Positions 16,949-26,111 are shown, numbered from the stretch's first letter. The stretch is DNA of 64,000 nt from Plut-88900 sp965116945 (GCA_965116945.1 OZ220734.1:2604001-2668000); one strand, 5' to 3'. Numbers and translations: made by a program. Notes: a model not told the origin generated them from the letters alone.

Positions 16949-17719
16949 ATGCTCAACCTCGGTTGGTTCTCCACGGGCCGGGGCCCCGGCTCCCGTGCCC
17001 TCCTTTCAACCGTTCATCGGGCCATACAGGACGGCCGCATCGATGCTAGGATCAGTTTCGTATTCTCCAATCGGGCACCGGGCGAAGCCGAAGGCAGTGA
17101 CCAATACTTCGCTCTCGCCGACTCCCTCGGCCTTTCGGTAGTCCACCACTCCTCCAGGGCCTTCCGTCGCAACTGGTCCGGGGGCCCCACTCAGCGGCGC
17201 GCTGCCTACGATGCCGAGGTTGCAACGCTGATTAAGCCCTACTCCCCTGACCTCTGCGTTCTCGCTGGCTACATGCTTATCGTCAGCCCCGACCTATGCC
17301 GTAACTTCACCATGATCAACCTGCACCCCGCCGCCCCCAACGGCCCCAAGGGCACTTGGCAAGACGTAATCTGGCAGCTAATTGATCAGAGAGCGGATCA
17401 TAGTGGCGTCAAAATCCATCTCGTCACCGAAGAACTGGACCAGGGCCCGACCATCTCCTATTGCCAATATCCCATCAACACCCAGGCTTTCGACCTTCAT
17501 TGGAATGCAATCGGTGACGCCACGGCTCAAGACCTGCGAAACACCTTTGGCGAAGACTTGCCACTCTTCCGGGCCATCCGCGCCGAGGGCGTCAAGCGTG
17601 AACTCCCTCTCCTCGTCGCTGCTCTCACTTCCCTCTCCCGACGCCAATCCCCCCTCCCCCCCACCGCCACACCCCAAGACCTCACCCCCCAAATCGAATC
17701 ATCCCTAACCACCTCCTAG
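16949..17719 (+). CDS. PurN/Fmt-like formyltransferase family protein
   Basis: The fold is that of 10-formyltetrahydrofolate-dependent formyltransferases: an N-terminal Rossmann-like part, INLHPAAPNGPKGT carrying the Asn-x-His pair, and SGVKIHLVTEELDQGP carrying the Asp of the usual catalytic triad. It differs from housekeeping PurN in the PAAPNGPKGT loop and in a proline-rich, Ser/Thr-rich tail. It may formylate a substrate other than glycinamide ribonucleotide, given its place behind the DUF1989 and EthD genes. True purN is not otherwise seen here, so PurN activity cannot be excluded. Confidence 0.7.
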   Translation: MLNLGWFSTGRGPGSRALLSTVHRAIQDGRIDARISFVFSNRAPGEAEGSDQYFALADSLGLSVVHHSSRAFRRNWSGGPTQRRAAYDAEVATLIKPYSPDLCVLAGYMLIVSPDLCRNFTMINLHPAAPNGPKGTWQDVIWQLIDQRADHSGVKIHLVTEELDQGPTISYCQYPINTQAFDLHWNAIGDATAQDLRNTFGEDLPLFRAIRAEGVKRELPLLVAALTSLSRRQSPLPPTATPQDLTPQIESSLTTS

Positions 17720-17824
17720 CCGCCCAATCTCGCCCATTACCATCCTTCCATCCCGGTTCCCCACAAGGGGTCTGCCACTAGTCATCCCACTTCATTGGTA
17801 GCCAATCTCCCCCCTTTGGAAAAT

Positions 17825-17857
17825 AAGCATCAATAGCGCAAAGCACTATTGATGCTT
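17825..17857. terminator. Bidirectional terminator hairpin
   Basis: A perfect 12-bp inverted repeat (AAGCATCAATAG and CTATTGATGCTT) with a 9-nt loop lies between two convergent genes. T-runs are weak on both sides, so termination is inferred from stem strength and location. Confidence 0.6.
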
Positions 17858-17950
17858 CAAATTAAACAGGACGGATGGATGGACCCTCACATGCCCATCA
17901 AGGAGGAGGGTCGGTATGAGGCTGATCTTCCTCCGGGGTGGGGCCGCTCA

Positions 17951-17970
17951 CCCTGAGCACCGTCGAAGGG
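17951..17970. repeat. Short CCCTGAGC/GTCGAAGGG element
   Basis: CCCTGAGCACCGTCGAAGGG resembles the widespread intergenic element CCCTGAGC...GTCGAAGGG found in many bacterial genomes, with imperfect dyad symmetry. Only one copy was noticed here. Confidence 0.4.
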
Positions 17971-18023
17971 TCGAGCGGGGAAGGGGCCGAGGGCAACTCA
18001 AGCTACGAGATCAGTATCCAGCT

Positions 18024-18809
18024 TCACCTTCCCCTATAGTTCGGCTTCCTCTTCTCCACAAACGCCAGAGGCCCTTCCTTCGAGTCCTCCGTCTTGTGGA
18101 TCCGCTGCGACACCAGTTCCTCCAGCCGTAGCCCTTGCTCTAACGGCATGTCAATGCCCTGGTAAGCTAGCTGCTTGATCGCTCTCACCGCCAGCGGGCC
18201 GTTGCCGTTTATCTTGTTAGCCAGCTCCTCGGCGGTGGGCATAACCTCTTCGGGTGCAACGACCCGGTTCACGAGACCGAGATCGTAAGCCTGCTGTGCA
18301 TTGAGCCGATCGCCGGTGAGTAAGACCTCCAACGCCCGACGGAAGGGTATCGACCGGGGCAGCCTCTGCGTCCCCCCGCCACCCGGAATGATGGCCCTCA
18401 GCACTTCGGACAATCCGAAATGAGACCTGTCCGACGCAATGATGAAGTCACACGCCAGGGCAAGTTCCAGCCCTCCCGCCAGACAATACCCATCCACCGC
18501 CGCAATCACCGGTTTGGTAAGATCACTCGTCCGCCAGAACCCCGTGGCCCGGGCCCTGGTTAAAAGACCTTCCCCGCGGCCATCTCCCTTCCTCCGGTCA
18601 GACATCTCCTTCAGGTCCGCCCCTGCCGAAAACGCCCGACCCCCGGCGCCTGTAACAATCGTGCACCAGATCTCGGTATCGTTCTCGATGTCGTACCACG
18701 CCGCATTCAGGCCTGTTACAACCTCGTTGTTCAGGGCGTTCATCTTTTCCGGCCGGTTAATCGTGACGTAAGCAATCCGGTCTTTTTTTTCGAAAATTAC
18801 CTGCGGCAT
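18024..18809 (-). CDS. Enoyl-CoA hydratase/isomerase (crotonase) family protein
   Basis: The 261-residue protein has the crotonase fold: the substrate-binding segment GGRAFSAGADLKEM, the oxyanion-hole region YCLAGGLELALACDFIIAS, and the catalytic Glu segments FGLSEVLRAIIPGGGGTQRLPR and LLTGDRLNAQQAYDLGLVN. A role in fatty-acid or branched acyl-CoA degradation is likely, by hydration of a 2-enoyl-CoA. It is followed upstream on the same strand by a paralogue 52 bp away. The pair suggests a dedicated acyl-CoA pathway, but no acyl-CoA dehydrogenase or thiolase is in the window. Confidence 0.88.
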   Translation of the reverse strand: MPQVIFEKKDRIAYVTINRPEKMNALNNEVVTGLNAAWYDIENDTEIWCTIVTGAGGRAFSAGADLKEMSDRRKGDGRGEGLLTRARATGFWRTSDLTKPVIAAVDGYCLAGGLELALACDFIIASDRSHFGLSEVLRAIIPGGGGTQRLPRSIPFRRALEVLLTGDRLNAQQAYDLGLVNRVVAPEEVMPTAEELANKINGNGPLAVRAIKQLAYQGIDMPLEQGLRLEELVSQRIHKTEDSKEGPLAFVEKRKPNYRGR

Positions 18810-18861
18810 GGGTTCCTCCGGGACGATGTGCTAGCTTATGGCGCTCTTCAGGTCCTTATCC

Positions 18862-19662
18862 CTACCTGGCCTTGAATTGCGGTTGCCTCTTTTCAGAGAA
18901 TGCCAGGGGCCCCTCCACCGAGTCTTCCGTCGTATTCAGTAAACTGCTGAATACTCTCTCAAACTGGAACGCCTGCGGCAGCGTCAGATTGTATCCTCGC
19001 AGAACCGCTTCCTTGATAGCTCGCACCGCCAGGGGTCCATTCCCACATATCTTCTCTGCAATGCCCTCTGCCGTGGACATCACCTCGTCCGCGGGCACCA
19101 CCCGATTAATTAGGCCCGTTCTGTGGGCCTCCTGCGCATCTATCCTGGACCCCGTGAGTAGGAGCTCCATAGCTATGCACATCGGCATTGCCCGGGGTAA
19201 CCTGTCTACTCCGCCACCGCTTGGAATAATCCCCCACCTGACTTCCTGCAACCCAAACTGGGCGTGCTCTGCTGCCACCCTTATGTCGCAGCTCAATGCG
19301 ATCTCCAACCCCCCCGCTATGCAAAAGCCATTGATTGCGGCTATGGAAGGAGTTGAAGTGTACATCTCGTAGATGTTCGGCAGTCCGGGTGCGTTCTCCA
19401 CCGAATACTCTCCCGCCCAGGCCTCTGGCCCGGTTGCCGCCACATCCTTCAAGTCTTGCCCCGTGCAAAACGCCTTTTCTCCGGTTCCCGTTATGATGAT
19501 CACCCAAACATCTGGATCATCATCCAGCATCCTCCAGGTATCAGCCAGCTGTTTCCAATGCGCCTCAGTCAGCGCATTCAGCCTCTCGGGGCGGTTAAGA
19601 GTGACATAGGCAATTCGGTCCTTCTTCTCAACCAGCAGATGAGATCTAATATCTTCACTCAT
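18862..19662 (-). CDS. Enoyl-CoA hydratase/isomerase family protein (tandem paralogue)
   Basis: The crotonase motifs are clear: EKAFCTGQDLKDV, FCIAGGLEIALSCDIRVAAE, FGLQEVRWGIIPSGGGVDRLPR and LLTGSRIDAQEAHRTGLIN. The start is placed at 19662 (MSEDIRSHLL) because GAGGGG lies just upstream; an upstream in-frame start would add 37 Arg-rich residues not typical of the family. It shares organisation and many residues with the neighbouring hydratase, pointing to an old tandem duplication with different substrate preference. The stop lies 52 bp from the start of the next gene, and clpX is upstream. Confidence 0.88.
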   Translation of the reverse strand: MSEDIRSHLLVEKKDRIAYVTLNRPERLNALTEAHWKQLADTWRMLDDDPDVWVIIITGTGEKAFCTGQDLKDVAATGPEAWAGEYSVENAPGLPNIYEMYTSTPSIAAINGFCIAGGLEIALSCDIRVAAEHAQFGLQEVRWGIIPSGGGVDRLPRAMPMCIAMELLLTGSRIDAQEAHRTGLINRVVPADEVMSTAEGIAEKICGNGPLAVRAIKEAVLRGYNLTLPQAFQFERVFSSLLNTTEDSVEGPLAFSEKRQPQFKAR

Positions 19663-19681
19663 GACCCCTCCCCTTTTTGCT

Positions 19682-21010
19682 TCAGGCGGTCTTCTCTTCT
19701 TCGAACCCCGTGCCCAGGCGCAACCCCGACCCCACATCCTCCATATCGGCCTTCGCTTCCAGCGTCCTGCCATCCGACGTAATCAGGGTGGCCGACCCTT
19801 TTCTGGCTATCGCCTGCTCATCGACGTAACATTTCACAACTTCAGGCATAGAAGGAGCATGGTACATCGCCTCCATCAGCGCTTCTTCCAGTATGGACCT
19901 CAGCCCTCTGGCCCCCGTCTTAAGCCTGATCGCAATGTCCGCAGCATGTTCCAGGGCCGCATCGGTGAACTCCAATTCCATTCCGTCCAGCTCGAATATC
20001 CGCTTGTATTGCTTCACAAGCGCATTCTTCGGCTGGGTTAACACCGTAACCAGGGAATCCCTGTCCAGAGCCCCGACCGCTGCCATCACCGGCAGCCGTC
20101 CTATCAGCTCCGGAATCAGTCCGTACTTAAGCAGGTCCTCAGGCTCCAGCAAGTTCAGCAGCTCCTCCGAGCCCTTGGCCCCCCGCACCCCCGCGGAAGT
20201 GAATCCGATGTTGACCACATCCTTCTTGATTCTCTGCTCTATCAACTCCTCCAAACCATCGAAGGCGCCCCCGCAGATAAAGAGAATATTAGACGTGTCA
20301 AGCTGAATATATTCCTGGTGCGGGTGCTTCCTGCCCCCTTGAGGCGGCACGTTCGCAATACACCCCTCTATCACTTTGAGCAGCGCCTGCTGCACCCCCT
20401 CCCCCGACACATCCCTGGTGATCGAAGGGTTCTCACTTTTCCGAGATATCTTGTCTATCTCGTCAATGTAGATTATTCCCCGCTGCGCCCGCCCGACATC
20501 GTAGTCCGCCGCCTGGATGATCCGGAGCAGAATGTTCTCGACATCCTCACCCACGTACCCCGCCTCGGTCAGCGTAGTTGCATCGGCGATGGCGAAAGGC
20601 ACCTGGAGAATCTTGGCTAGAGTTTGGGCCAGAAGGGTCTTACCGCATCCGGTAGGGCCAGCAAGCAGTACATTCGTCTTGTCCAGCTCCACCTCCCCAC
20701 CCGAGCCCCTGTTGTTTATCCGCTTGTAGTGGTTGTATACCGCTACGCTGAGTACTTTCTTGGCCCGGGACTGTCCAATGACGTACTCGCTGAGCTTCTC
20801 GTACAGTTCCTTTGGCGTCGGAAGTTCTTCTAGTACCAGGTCCTTACCCGGCGAGATCCTGTCTTCATCTATTAACTGCTGGCACAGGGCGACGCAGTTG
20901 TCGCAAATATAAGTCTCCGCCTGGCCGCCAATTAGCTTTTTGACGTCGGGAGGGCTCTTGGAGCAAAAGGAGCAGGCGTAGGTTGGTTTTCCGTTGTTAT
21001 CTTCGGGCAT
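19682..21010 (-). CDS. clpX: ATP-dependent Clp protease ATP-binding subunit ClpX
   Basis: ClpX unfolds tagged proteins and feeds them to ClpP. The N-terminal C4 zinc finger (CSFCSKSP... and CDNCVALC) is followed by an AAA+ domain with Walker A GPTGCGKTLLAQTLA, Walker B IIYIDEIDKI and sensor/arginine-finger regions, and a C-terminal ClpB-D2-like domain (LKTGARGLRSILEE). At 442 residues it is standard length. It is the last gene of the tig-clpP-clpX run on this strand, 29 bp after clpP. Confidence 0.98.
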   Translation of the reverse strand: MPEDNNGKPTYACSFCSKSPPDVKKLIGGQAETYICDNCVALCQQLIDEDRISPGKDLVLEELPTPKELYEKLSEYVIGQSRAKKVLSVAVYNHYKRINNRGSGGEVELDKTNVLLAGPTGCGKTLLAQTLAKILQVPFAIADATTLTEAGYVGEDVENILLRIIQAADYDVGRAQRGIIYIDEIDKISRKSENPSITRDVSGEGVQQALLKVIEGCIANVPPQGGRKHPHQEYIQLDTSNILFICGGAFDGLEELIEQRIKKDVVNIGFTSAGVRGAKGSEELLNLLEPEDLLKYGLIPELIGRLPVMAAVGALDRDSLVTVLTQPKNALVKQYKRIFELDGMELEFTDAALEHAADIAIRLKTGARGLRSILEEALMEAMYHAPSMPEVVKCYVDEQAIARKGSATLITSDGRTLEAKADMEDVGSGLRLGTGFEEEKTA

Positions 21011-21039
21011 GCACTCTCAACCGGGCCTCTGGGCCCCCG

Positions 21040-21669
21040 TCAATTAGCCTTATCTGCCTTCTTTTCTTCCTCGGCTTCCTCCACAGATCCCACCACCTTG
21101 TCCACCAATCCATATTCCTGGGCTTCGACCGCGCTCAGGTAGATATCCCGGTCCGTGTCCCTGGCTATCTTCTCGTAGTCTTGCCCCGTATGCGTAGCTA
21201 GGATATTCCTCAGCTTGTCCTGCAGCCGCAGTATCTCTTTGGCCGCGATCTCTATGTCGGATGCCTGTCCTTGTGCCCCTCCCATTGGCTGGTGCATGTG
21301 TATCGTCGAGTTGGGCAGAGCGAATCGCTTCCCCGCCTTGCCCCCGCTCAGCAGCACTGTACCCATGCTCGCCGTCATCCCGACACATATGGTGGAAACG
21401 TCGCATTGTACTAGACGCATCGTGTCGTAGATCGCCAGCCCGGCGCTGATGACTCCACCTGGTGAATTGATGTACAGGTTTATGTCCTTGTCCGGGTCCT
21501 CGCGTTCCAGGTATAGGAGCTGCGCCACAATCAGGTTGGCCACGTGGTCCGTAATCGGCGTCCCCAGAAATACAATTCGCTCCTTAAGCAGCAGCGAATA
21601 TATGTCGAACGCCCTGTCCCCTCGGGCGCCGCTCTCGATTATCATCGGTATCACGTTATCCGGTCGCAT
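21040..21669 (-). CDS. clpP: ATP-dependent Clp protease proteolytic subunit ClpP
   Basis: The serine peptidase tetradecamer subunit. The catalytic Ser is in GMTASMGTVLL, the His in IHMHQPMGG and the Asp in DTDRDIYLSAVEA. The start is taken as the ATG at 21669 (MRPDNVIPMI), preceded by GAGGAG a few bases upstream; an upstream ATG at 21687 would add KTRRK. With this start it overlaps the trigger-factor stop by 14 bp, which implies coupled translation. It is followed by clpX. Confidence 0.97.
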   Translation of the reverse strand: MRPDNVIPMIIESGARGDRAFDIYSLLLKERIVFLGTPITDHVANLIVAQLLYLEREDPDKDINLYINSPGGVISAGLAIYDTMRLVQCDVSTICVGMTASMGTVLLSGGKAGKRFALPNSTIHMHQPMGGAQGQASDIEIAAKEILRLQDKLRNILATHTGQDYEKIARDTDRDIYLSAVEAQEYGLVDKVVGSVEEAEEEKKADKAN

Positions 21670-22999
21670 CTTTCTCCTCGTTTTCATTCACTGCCCCGCC
21701 CCCCGGCACCTCAAGCACCGGGCCTTGCTGGACAATCTCTTTCATTCGTTCAACGGCCTTTCTCAGCCTGATCCGATTCCCGATGTTGACCCTCACTTCA
21801 TCACTGTGCAATCGCTCCAGCATCTCCGGGTCTGCAGTATCTGCCTGAGACTCGGCCTCTCTTATCTCCTCGTCTATGTCTTCTTCGCTCGCCTCAATCC
21901 CTTCCGCATCCGCCAGTTCGTTCAGAATTAGCGACGTTGTCACCCGGTTCTGCGCCGACTCCCGCCTCGCATCCCTTAAACCCTCCGGCGACTGACCTAT
22001 CGCCCGAAGATAGTTGCTAAATTCGAGCCCAGCCTGTGCAATGGACCGGGCTTCGTCCATAATCATGTGGTCTATCTCGCGTTCGGTCAGATTAGGTGGC
22101 GCCTCAATGCTGGCTTTTTCCTTCAGCGCCTGCATCAGCTCTTCTTCAAACTTGTGGTCTGAAAGCTGTTTCGCGTGCTCTTCCAACGCTTCCGCAGTTT
22201 TCGATCTGAAGTCGGCTAGGTCCTCGTAGTCTCCCTCCAGCCCCTTGACAAACTCTTCATCAACTTCGCCGGGCAGCTTCGCTTTCACCTCCTGCACGGT
22301 GACCTTGAACTCACAGTCCTTACCGGCAATCTCTACCTGTCTGAAGTCTTCCGGCAGAGTCAGCGTGAACTCTTTCGACTCGCCCTTGCCCATTCCTTCA
22401 AGCTGTTGTGAGAATCCAGGGACTGGGAAGTCCATGTCTGGATTAGGTTGGTATGGAGACCCCGACTCACTGATCACCGATTCCCCCTCCACCCGACCGT
22501 CTACGTCTATCGTAAGCAGGTCTCCGAACTCCGCAGTCCTGTCCACCTGTTCCCAGGGTGCATTTCTGGACCGCACCGTCTCCATTGCCTCTTCCACCTG
22601 CTCCGGAACCACTTCAACCGGGTCCGGCGTTACCCTTATCGACTTGTAGTCACCCAATTGAACCGTAGGCTTCAGGGGCACGGTGGCTTTGATAACCGGC
22701 GGCTCCACCGTCTCGAACTCTACGTCAGGCGTATCAATCGCCTCCAGGTTCTGCTCCTCTATAGCCTTCTCGACAAGGCCTGGAGCCAGGTCTTGCAACG
22801 CTTCATGAATCACGGCTTCTTTGCCCACGAAGTTCTGAATAATGGCCCTTGGCGCCTTCCCTGGCCTGAAACCCGGCACCTTGACCCGCTGCGCCAGGCT
22901 CCTGTACGTCTTCTTTAGCGTGCCTTCAAGTTCTTCCCCCCCTACTTCAATGGTGAGAAGGACGCGACTTTTAGGTAGTTTTTCACTGGTGACTTTCAA
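21656..22999 (-). CDS. tig: Trigger factor, ribosome-associated chaperone
   Basis: The N-terminal ribosome-binding domain (VKVPGFRPGKAP signature), the FKBP-like PPIase domain (about residues 150-240) and the long helical C-terminal chaperone domain are all present. The likely start is a TTG at 22999 giving MKVTSEKLPKSRV, the usual family N-terminus, with GGGAG 9 nt upstream; a further TTG at 23032 is possible. It heads the tig-clpP-clpX operon, the standard order, and is preceded by an extended -10 promoter. Confidence 0.96.
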   Translation of the reverse strand: MKVTSEKLPKSRVLLTIEVGGEELEGTLKKTYRSLAQRVKVPGFRPGKAPRAIIQNFVGKEAVIHEALQDLAPGLVEKAIEEQNLEAIDTPDVEFETVEPPVIKATVPLKPTVQLGDYKSIRVTPDPVEVVPEQVEEAMETVRSRNAPWEQVDRTAEFGDLLTIDVDGRVEGESVISESGSPYQPNPDMDFPVPGFSQQLEGMGKGESKEFTLTLPEDFRQVEIAGKDCEFKVTVQEVKAKLPGEVDEEFVKGLEGDYEDLADFRSKTAEALEEHAKQLSDHKFEEELMQALKEKASIEAPPNLTEREIDHMIMDEARSIAQAGLEFSNYLRAIGQSPEGLRDARRESAQNRVTTSLILNELADAEGIEASEEDIDEEIREAESQADTADPEMLERLHSDEVRVNIGNRIRLRKAVERMKEIVQQGPVLEVPGGGAVNENEEKDATG

Positions 23000-23049
23000 A
23001 GGTGGAGAACTCCCTTGGTACCGAGAATGCAACGTTCCCGTTAGTGAAA

Positions 23050-23058
23050 ATTATAGCA
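23050..23058 (-). promoter_or_regulatory. Extended -10 promoter of tig-clpP-clpX
   Basis: On the minus strand TGCTATAAT is a perfect extended -10, about 50 bp upstream of the likely tig start. No good -35 was found at the usual distance, as expected for extended -10 promoters. Confidence 0.6.
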
Positions 23059-23099
23059 CAGCCCACTCCCCACAACGCCCCTCCCCCAACCCCCATAGC

Positions 23100-24893
23100 T
23101 CACTCAGGCACTATCCTAAGCTGCAAATCTCTAAGCTGATTTGCGCTCACGGGTGCTGGTGCATCGGTCATAACATCCACCGCACTCTGGTTCTTGGGGA
23201 AGGCGATTACCTCACGGATGCTCTCCTCTCCCGCAAGAATGGCCACCAGGCGATCTATACCCGGGGCAATGCCACCGTGGGGAGGAGCCCCGTACTCAAA
23301 CGCCTCCAGCAAGTGCCCGAACCGCGCCTGCGCCTCGTCTTCATCGTAATTCAGCAGCTTGAACACCTTCTGTTGTAGCTCTCGATCGTGGATTCGAATA
23401 CTCCCACTTGCAACCTCCTGCCCGTTGCACACCATGTCATAACATCGCGCCCGCACCCGACCCGGGTCCGAGTCCATCAACCCGATATCCTCCTGCCTGG
23501 GCGATGTAAACGGGTGGTGTGTCGAGTCCCACCTCCCTTCATCCTCGTTCCAATCCACCAGCGGGAAGTCCACTACGAACAGGAAAGACAGCTCTTCCGA
23601 GTCAGCCAATCCTAACCTCTGTCCCATCTCATTCCTCAGCGCCGACAGGGCCGCATTCGTAGTCTTTTCATCTCCAGCCACGATCAACAACAGGTCACCT
23701 TGTTCCGCCCCAAGCCCATCAATAATCCCATTTAGATCATCTTCACTCAGAAAACGGGTTACCGCAGACTTTACCTGCTCCCCACTCCATCGCCCCTCCG
23801 AGTCTGGCTCTCCTTGCAACGCAATCGTGACCAGCCCCTTGGCTCCCCTCTCCCTGGCAAACTCCGTGAGTTCATCCAATTGTCTTCGGCTGTACCCCGA
23901 GCATCCCGGCGCACGCATCCCCTTTATCGTCCCATCCCCGTCCGCCACCGACCGAAACACCTTGAAACCCGAACCTTTAACCACTTCTGTGATCTCTTCC
24001 AGTTCCAGGCCGAAGCGCAGGTCCGGCTTGTCCGTCCCGAACCGCCTCATCGCATCATCGTAGCTGATCCGTGGAAAGGGCTTGGTGAATCCCATCTCAG
24101 GCGTAACGGACTCCACCAGCCCCGTGAACAACGCCTCAGTCAAGTCAAGCACATCTTCGTCGTCCACGAAACTCATCTCTAGATCGAGCTGCGTGAATTC
24201 CGGCTGGCGGTCCGCCCTCTGGTCTTCGTCTCTGAAACATCGGGCAATTTGGAAATACCGCTCAAACCCCGACACCATGAGCAACTGTTTAAGCTGCTGG
24301 GGTGATTGCGGCAAGGCGTAGAAACTTCCGGGATGCACCCGACTCGGCACCAGGTAGTCCCGTGCTCCTTCCGGAGTGCTCTTTATCAATACAGGAGTCT
24401 CTATCTCCAGGAATCCTTCGCCATCCAGGAAGTCCCGAATATACTTCACCACCCGGTGCCTGAGGGCAATGTTTCGCTGGAGCCTCTGACGCCTCAGGTC
24501 CACGTACCTATGCTTTAACCGCAGGCTCTCTTCAACCTCCACTTCCTCGTTCACATAGAAAGGCGGCGTCCGGGACGGGTTCAGTACCTCCACAGATGTG
24601 GCTCCGACCTCTATCTCCCCAGTCCCAAGGTCTGGATTTTCAGTCCCCGCGGGCCTCGCCCCTACCCTTCCCTCCACCTGGACCACCCATTCATTGCGGA
24701 ATTGCGTGCCGGTTTCGTGGGCCTCGGGAGATTCCTTCGGGTTCAGCACCACCTGCACAATCCCAGACCTGTCCCTCAGGTCGATGAATATCAGCCCCCC
24801 GTGGTCCCTTCGACGATGCACCCATCCGGCCAGCGTGACATCTTTACCCGCGTCAGCCGACCTGAGTTCACCACACCCTATTGTCTTTAACAA
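23100..24893 (-). CDS. aspS: Aspartyl-tRNA synthetase
   Basis: A bacterial-type class IIb enzyme of 597 residues. The N-terminal OB-fold (VTLAGWVHRRRDHGGLIFIDLRD) binds the anticodon. The class II core has motif 2 (CFRDEDQRADRQPEFTQLD) and motif 3 (GGIAPGIDRLVAIL), with the bacterial GAD insertion between them. The start is TTG, consistent with the family N-terminus and the promoter 20-50 bp upstream. Whether it also charges tRNA-Asn cannot be read without knowing if asnS exists elsewhere. Confidence 0.97.
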   Translation of the reverse strand: MLKTIGCGELRSADAGKDVTLAGWVHRRRDHGGLIFIDLRDRSGIVQVVLNPKESPEAHETGTQFRNEWVVQVEGRVGARPAGTENPDLGTGEIEVGATSVEVLNPSRTPPFYVNEEVEVEESLRLKHRYVDLRRQRLQRNIALRHRVVKYIRDFLDGEGFLEIETPVLIKSTPEGARDYLVPSRVHPGSFYALPQSPQQLKQLLMVSGFERYFQIARCFRDEDQRADRQPEFTQLDLEMSFVDDEDVLDLTEALFTGLVESVTPEMGFTKPFPRISYDDAMRRFGTDKPDLRFGLELEEITEVVKGSGFKVFRSVADGDGTIKGMRAPGCSGYSRRQLDELTEFARERGAKGLVTIALQGEPDSEGRWSGEQVKSAVTRFLSEDDLNGIIDGLGAEQGDLLLIVAGDEKTTNAALSALRNEMGQRLGLADSEELSFLFVVDFPLVDWNEDEGRWDSTHHPFTSPRQEDIGLMDSDPGRVRARCYDMVCNGQEVASGSIRIHDRELQQKVFKLLNYDEDEAQARFGHLLEAFEYGAPPHGGIAPGIDRLVAILAGEESIREVIAFPKNQSAVDVMTDAPAPVSANQLRDLQLRIVPE

Positions 24894-24915
24894 CTCTTAG
24901 CACCCACGGCGGGCA

Positions 24916-24945
24916 ATTATAGGTTAAGCCCCGAACTTATATCAA
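24916..24945 (-). promoter_or_regulatory. Promoter of aspS
   Basis: On the minus strand TTGATA (24945-24940) and TATAAT (24921-24916) are separated by 18 bp. This places the start of transcription at about 24909, giving a leader of roughly 16 nt before the aspS TTG. Confidence 0.65.
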
Positions 24946-24960
24946 TCACCGGACCCCAAA

Positions 24961-24993
24961 CAAAAAGGTGAGAGCCAAGAAGCTCTCACCTTT
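24961..24993 (-). terminator. Intrinsic terminator of the sigma-factor gene
   Basis: A perfect 12-bp stem (AAAGGTGAGAGC and GCTCTCACCTTT) with a 6-nt loop is followed, on the minus strand, by TTTTTG. It lies about 37 bp after the sigma-factor stop. Confidence 0.9.
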
Positions 24994-25030
24994 CTTCTCT
25001 GGAAGTAGGAAGTCAGGGTTGGTGGACGTG

Positions 25031-26059
25031 CTACAGGTAACCCTCCAACATCTCCCTTGTCGACTCCCTATTCAGCTTGGCCACGGCCGCACTCTGGATC
25101 TGCCGGACTCGCTCTCGGGTTACGCCCAGGACCTCACCGATGTCTTTCAGCGTGTGCTCCATGCCGTCCTTGAGGCCGAACCTCATCTCCAGCACTTCCC
25201 TCTCCCGAGGGTTCAGCTCGCTCAACATCGTGTCCAAGTGCCCTTTCAGCATGTTCTGCGAAAGGGTTTCCTCCGGGGTCGGAGCCTCGTTGTCTGTCAG
25301 CGTGCTCCCGAGAAGTAGCCCTGCGCTCCCCTGCGGTTGGTCCAGCGAGGCAGGCTGCTGCCAAGCCCGCATGATCCTCTTGATCTTGGCCTGGTCTATA
25401 CCTGTTGCCTCGGCTATCTCTGCACCCTGGGGACGCCTGCCCAATTCCTGGGTTAGCGCCTGAGTGGCCTTCTCTACCTTGGCCGCAGTCTCACTCAGGT
25501 GAACGGGCAATCGGATCGTGTGGCCCTTATCCGTCAGGGCCCTCATCACGCCCTGGCGTATCCACCAGGTTGCATACGTGCTGAACCGAAACCCGCGCCG
25601 GTAGTCGTACTTGTCCACCGCCCTCAGCAACCCCAGGTTGCCTTCCTGTATCAGGTCTAGCAGCGGAAGCCCCTTGCCCTGGTACTTCTTGGCGATGCTT
25701 ACCACCAGCCGAAGATTCGACTCCGTCATCCGACGCCTCGCCGACTCTCCTACCTTTGCCGCCTGCTGCAGCGATAACCGGCCCTCGACATCTGGTGCGC
25801 CGCCTTCCAGTTTCGCTCTAGCCTCGGCTCCGTATTCAATGGCCCTGGCCAGTGCCTTCTCTTCTTCGAAGGTCAATAGCTCCGAGGCCCCTATTTCCTT
25901 TAGATAAGCCTTGAGAGGCTCGTCCACTAGTTCTTGCTGGGCTTGCCTGTCCTCGGTCTCCTCAGCAACTGCTGTGCTTGCGAGGCCGAGCCCTTCTTCT
26001 TCGTCTAGGCTCTCCAGCACCGATTCTATGTTGTATGTCGTTACCACTTCCTTGTTCAT
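25031..26059 (-). CDS. RNA polymerase sigma-70 family factor, principal type
   Basis: Regions 1.2 to 4.2 of a group 1/2 sigma factor are present: DEPLKAYLKEIG (1.2), NLRLVVSIAKKYQGKGLPLLDLIQEGN split across region 2.1-2.2, the -10 recognition helix FRFSTYATWWIRQ (2.3-2.4), region 3 (LPVHLSE) and the region 4.2 helix-turn-helix (TLKDIGEVLGVTRERVRQIQ). The acidic N-terminus is short, so the 342-residue protein is a compact RpoD/SigA or a SigB/HrdB-like paralogue. The start at 26059 gives MNKEVVTTYN; a GTG at 26074 is the alternative. It is controlled by a strong promoter with an adjacent palindrome. Confidence 0.93.
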   Translation of the reverse strand: MNKEVVTTYNIESVLESLDEEEGLGLASTAVAEETEDRQAQQELVDEPLKAYLKEIGASELLTFEEEKALARAIEYGAEARAKLEGGAPDVEGRLSLQQAAKVGESARRRMTESNLRLVVSIAKKYQGKGLPLLDLIQEGNLGLLRAVDKYDYRRGFRFSTYATWWIRQGVMRALTDKGHTIRLPVHLSETAAKVEKATQALTQELGRRPQGAEIAEATGIDQAKIKRIMRAWQQPASLDQPQGSAGLLLGSTLTDNEAPTPEETLSQNMLKGHLDTMLSELNPREREVLEMRFGLKDGMEHTLKDIGEVLGVTRERVRQIQSAAVAKLNRESTREMLEGYL

Positions 26060-26111
26060 GACCTTATGCTGCACTCCATTGCAAACCCGTTATCCGGGGT
26101 TATTCACGCTT

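Larger units (their letters stand above)
17720..18023. other. Convergent intergenic region
   Basis: The 304 bp between the convergent formyltransferase and enoyl-CoA hydratase genes hold a strong hairpin (17825-17857) and a short CCCTGAGC...GTCGAAGGG element (17951-17970). No coding region is supported. Confidence 0.6.
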
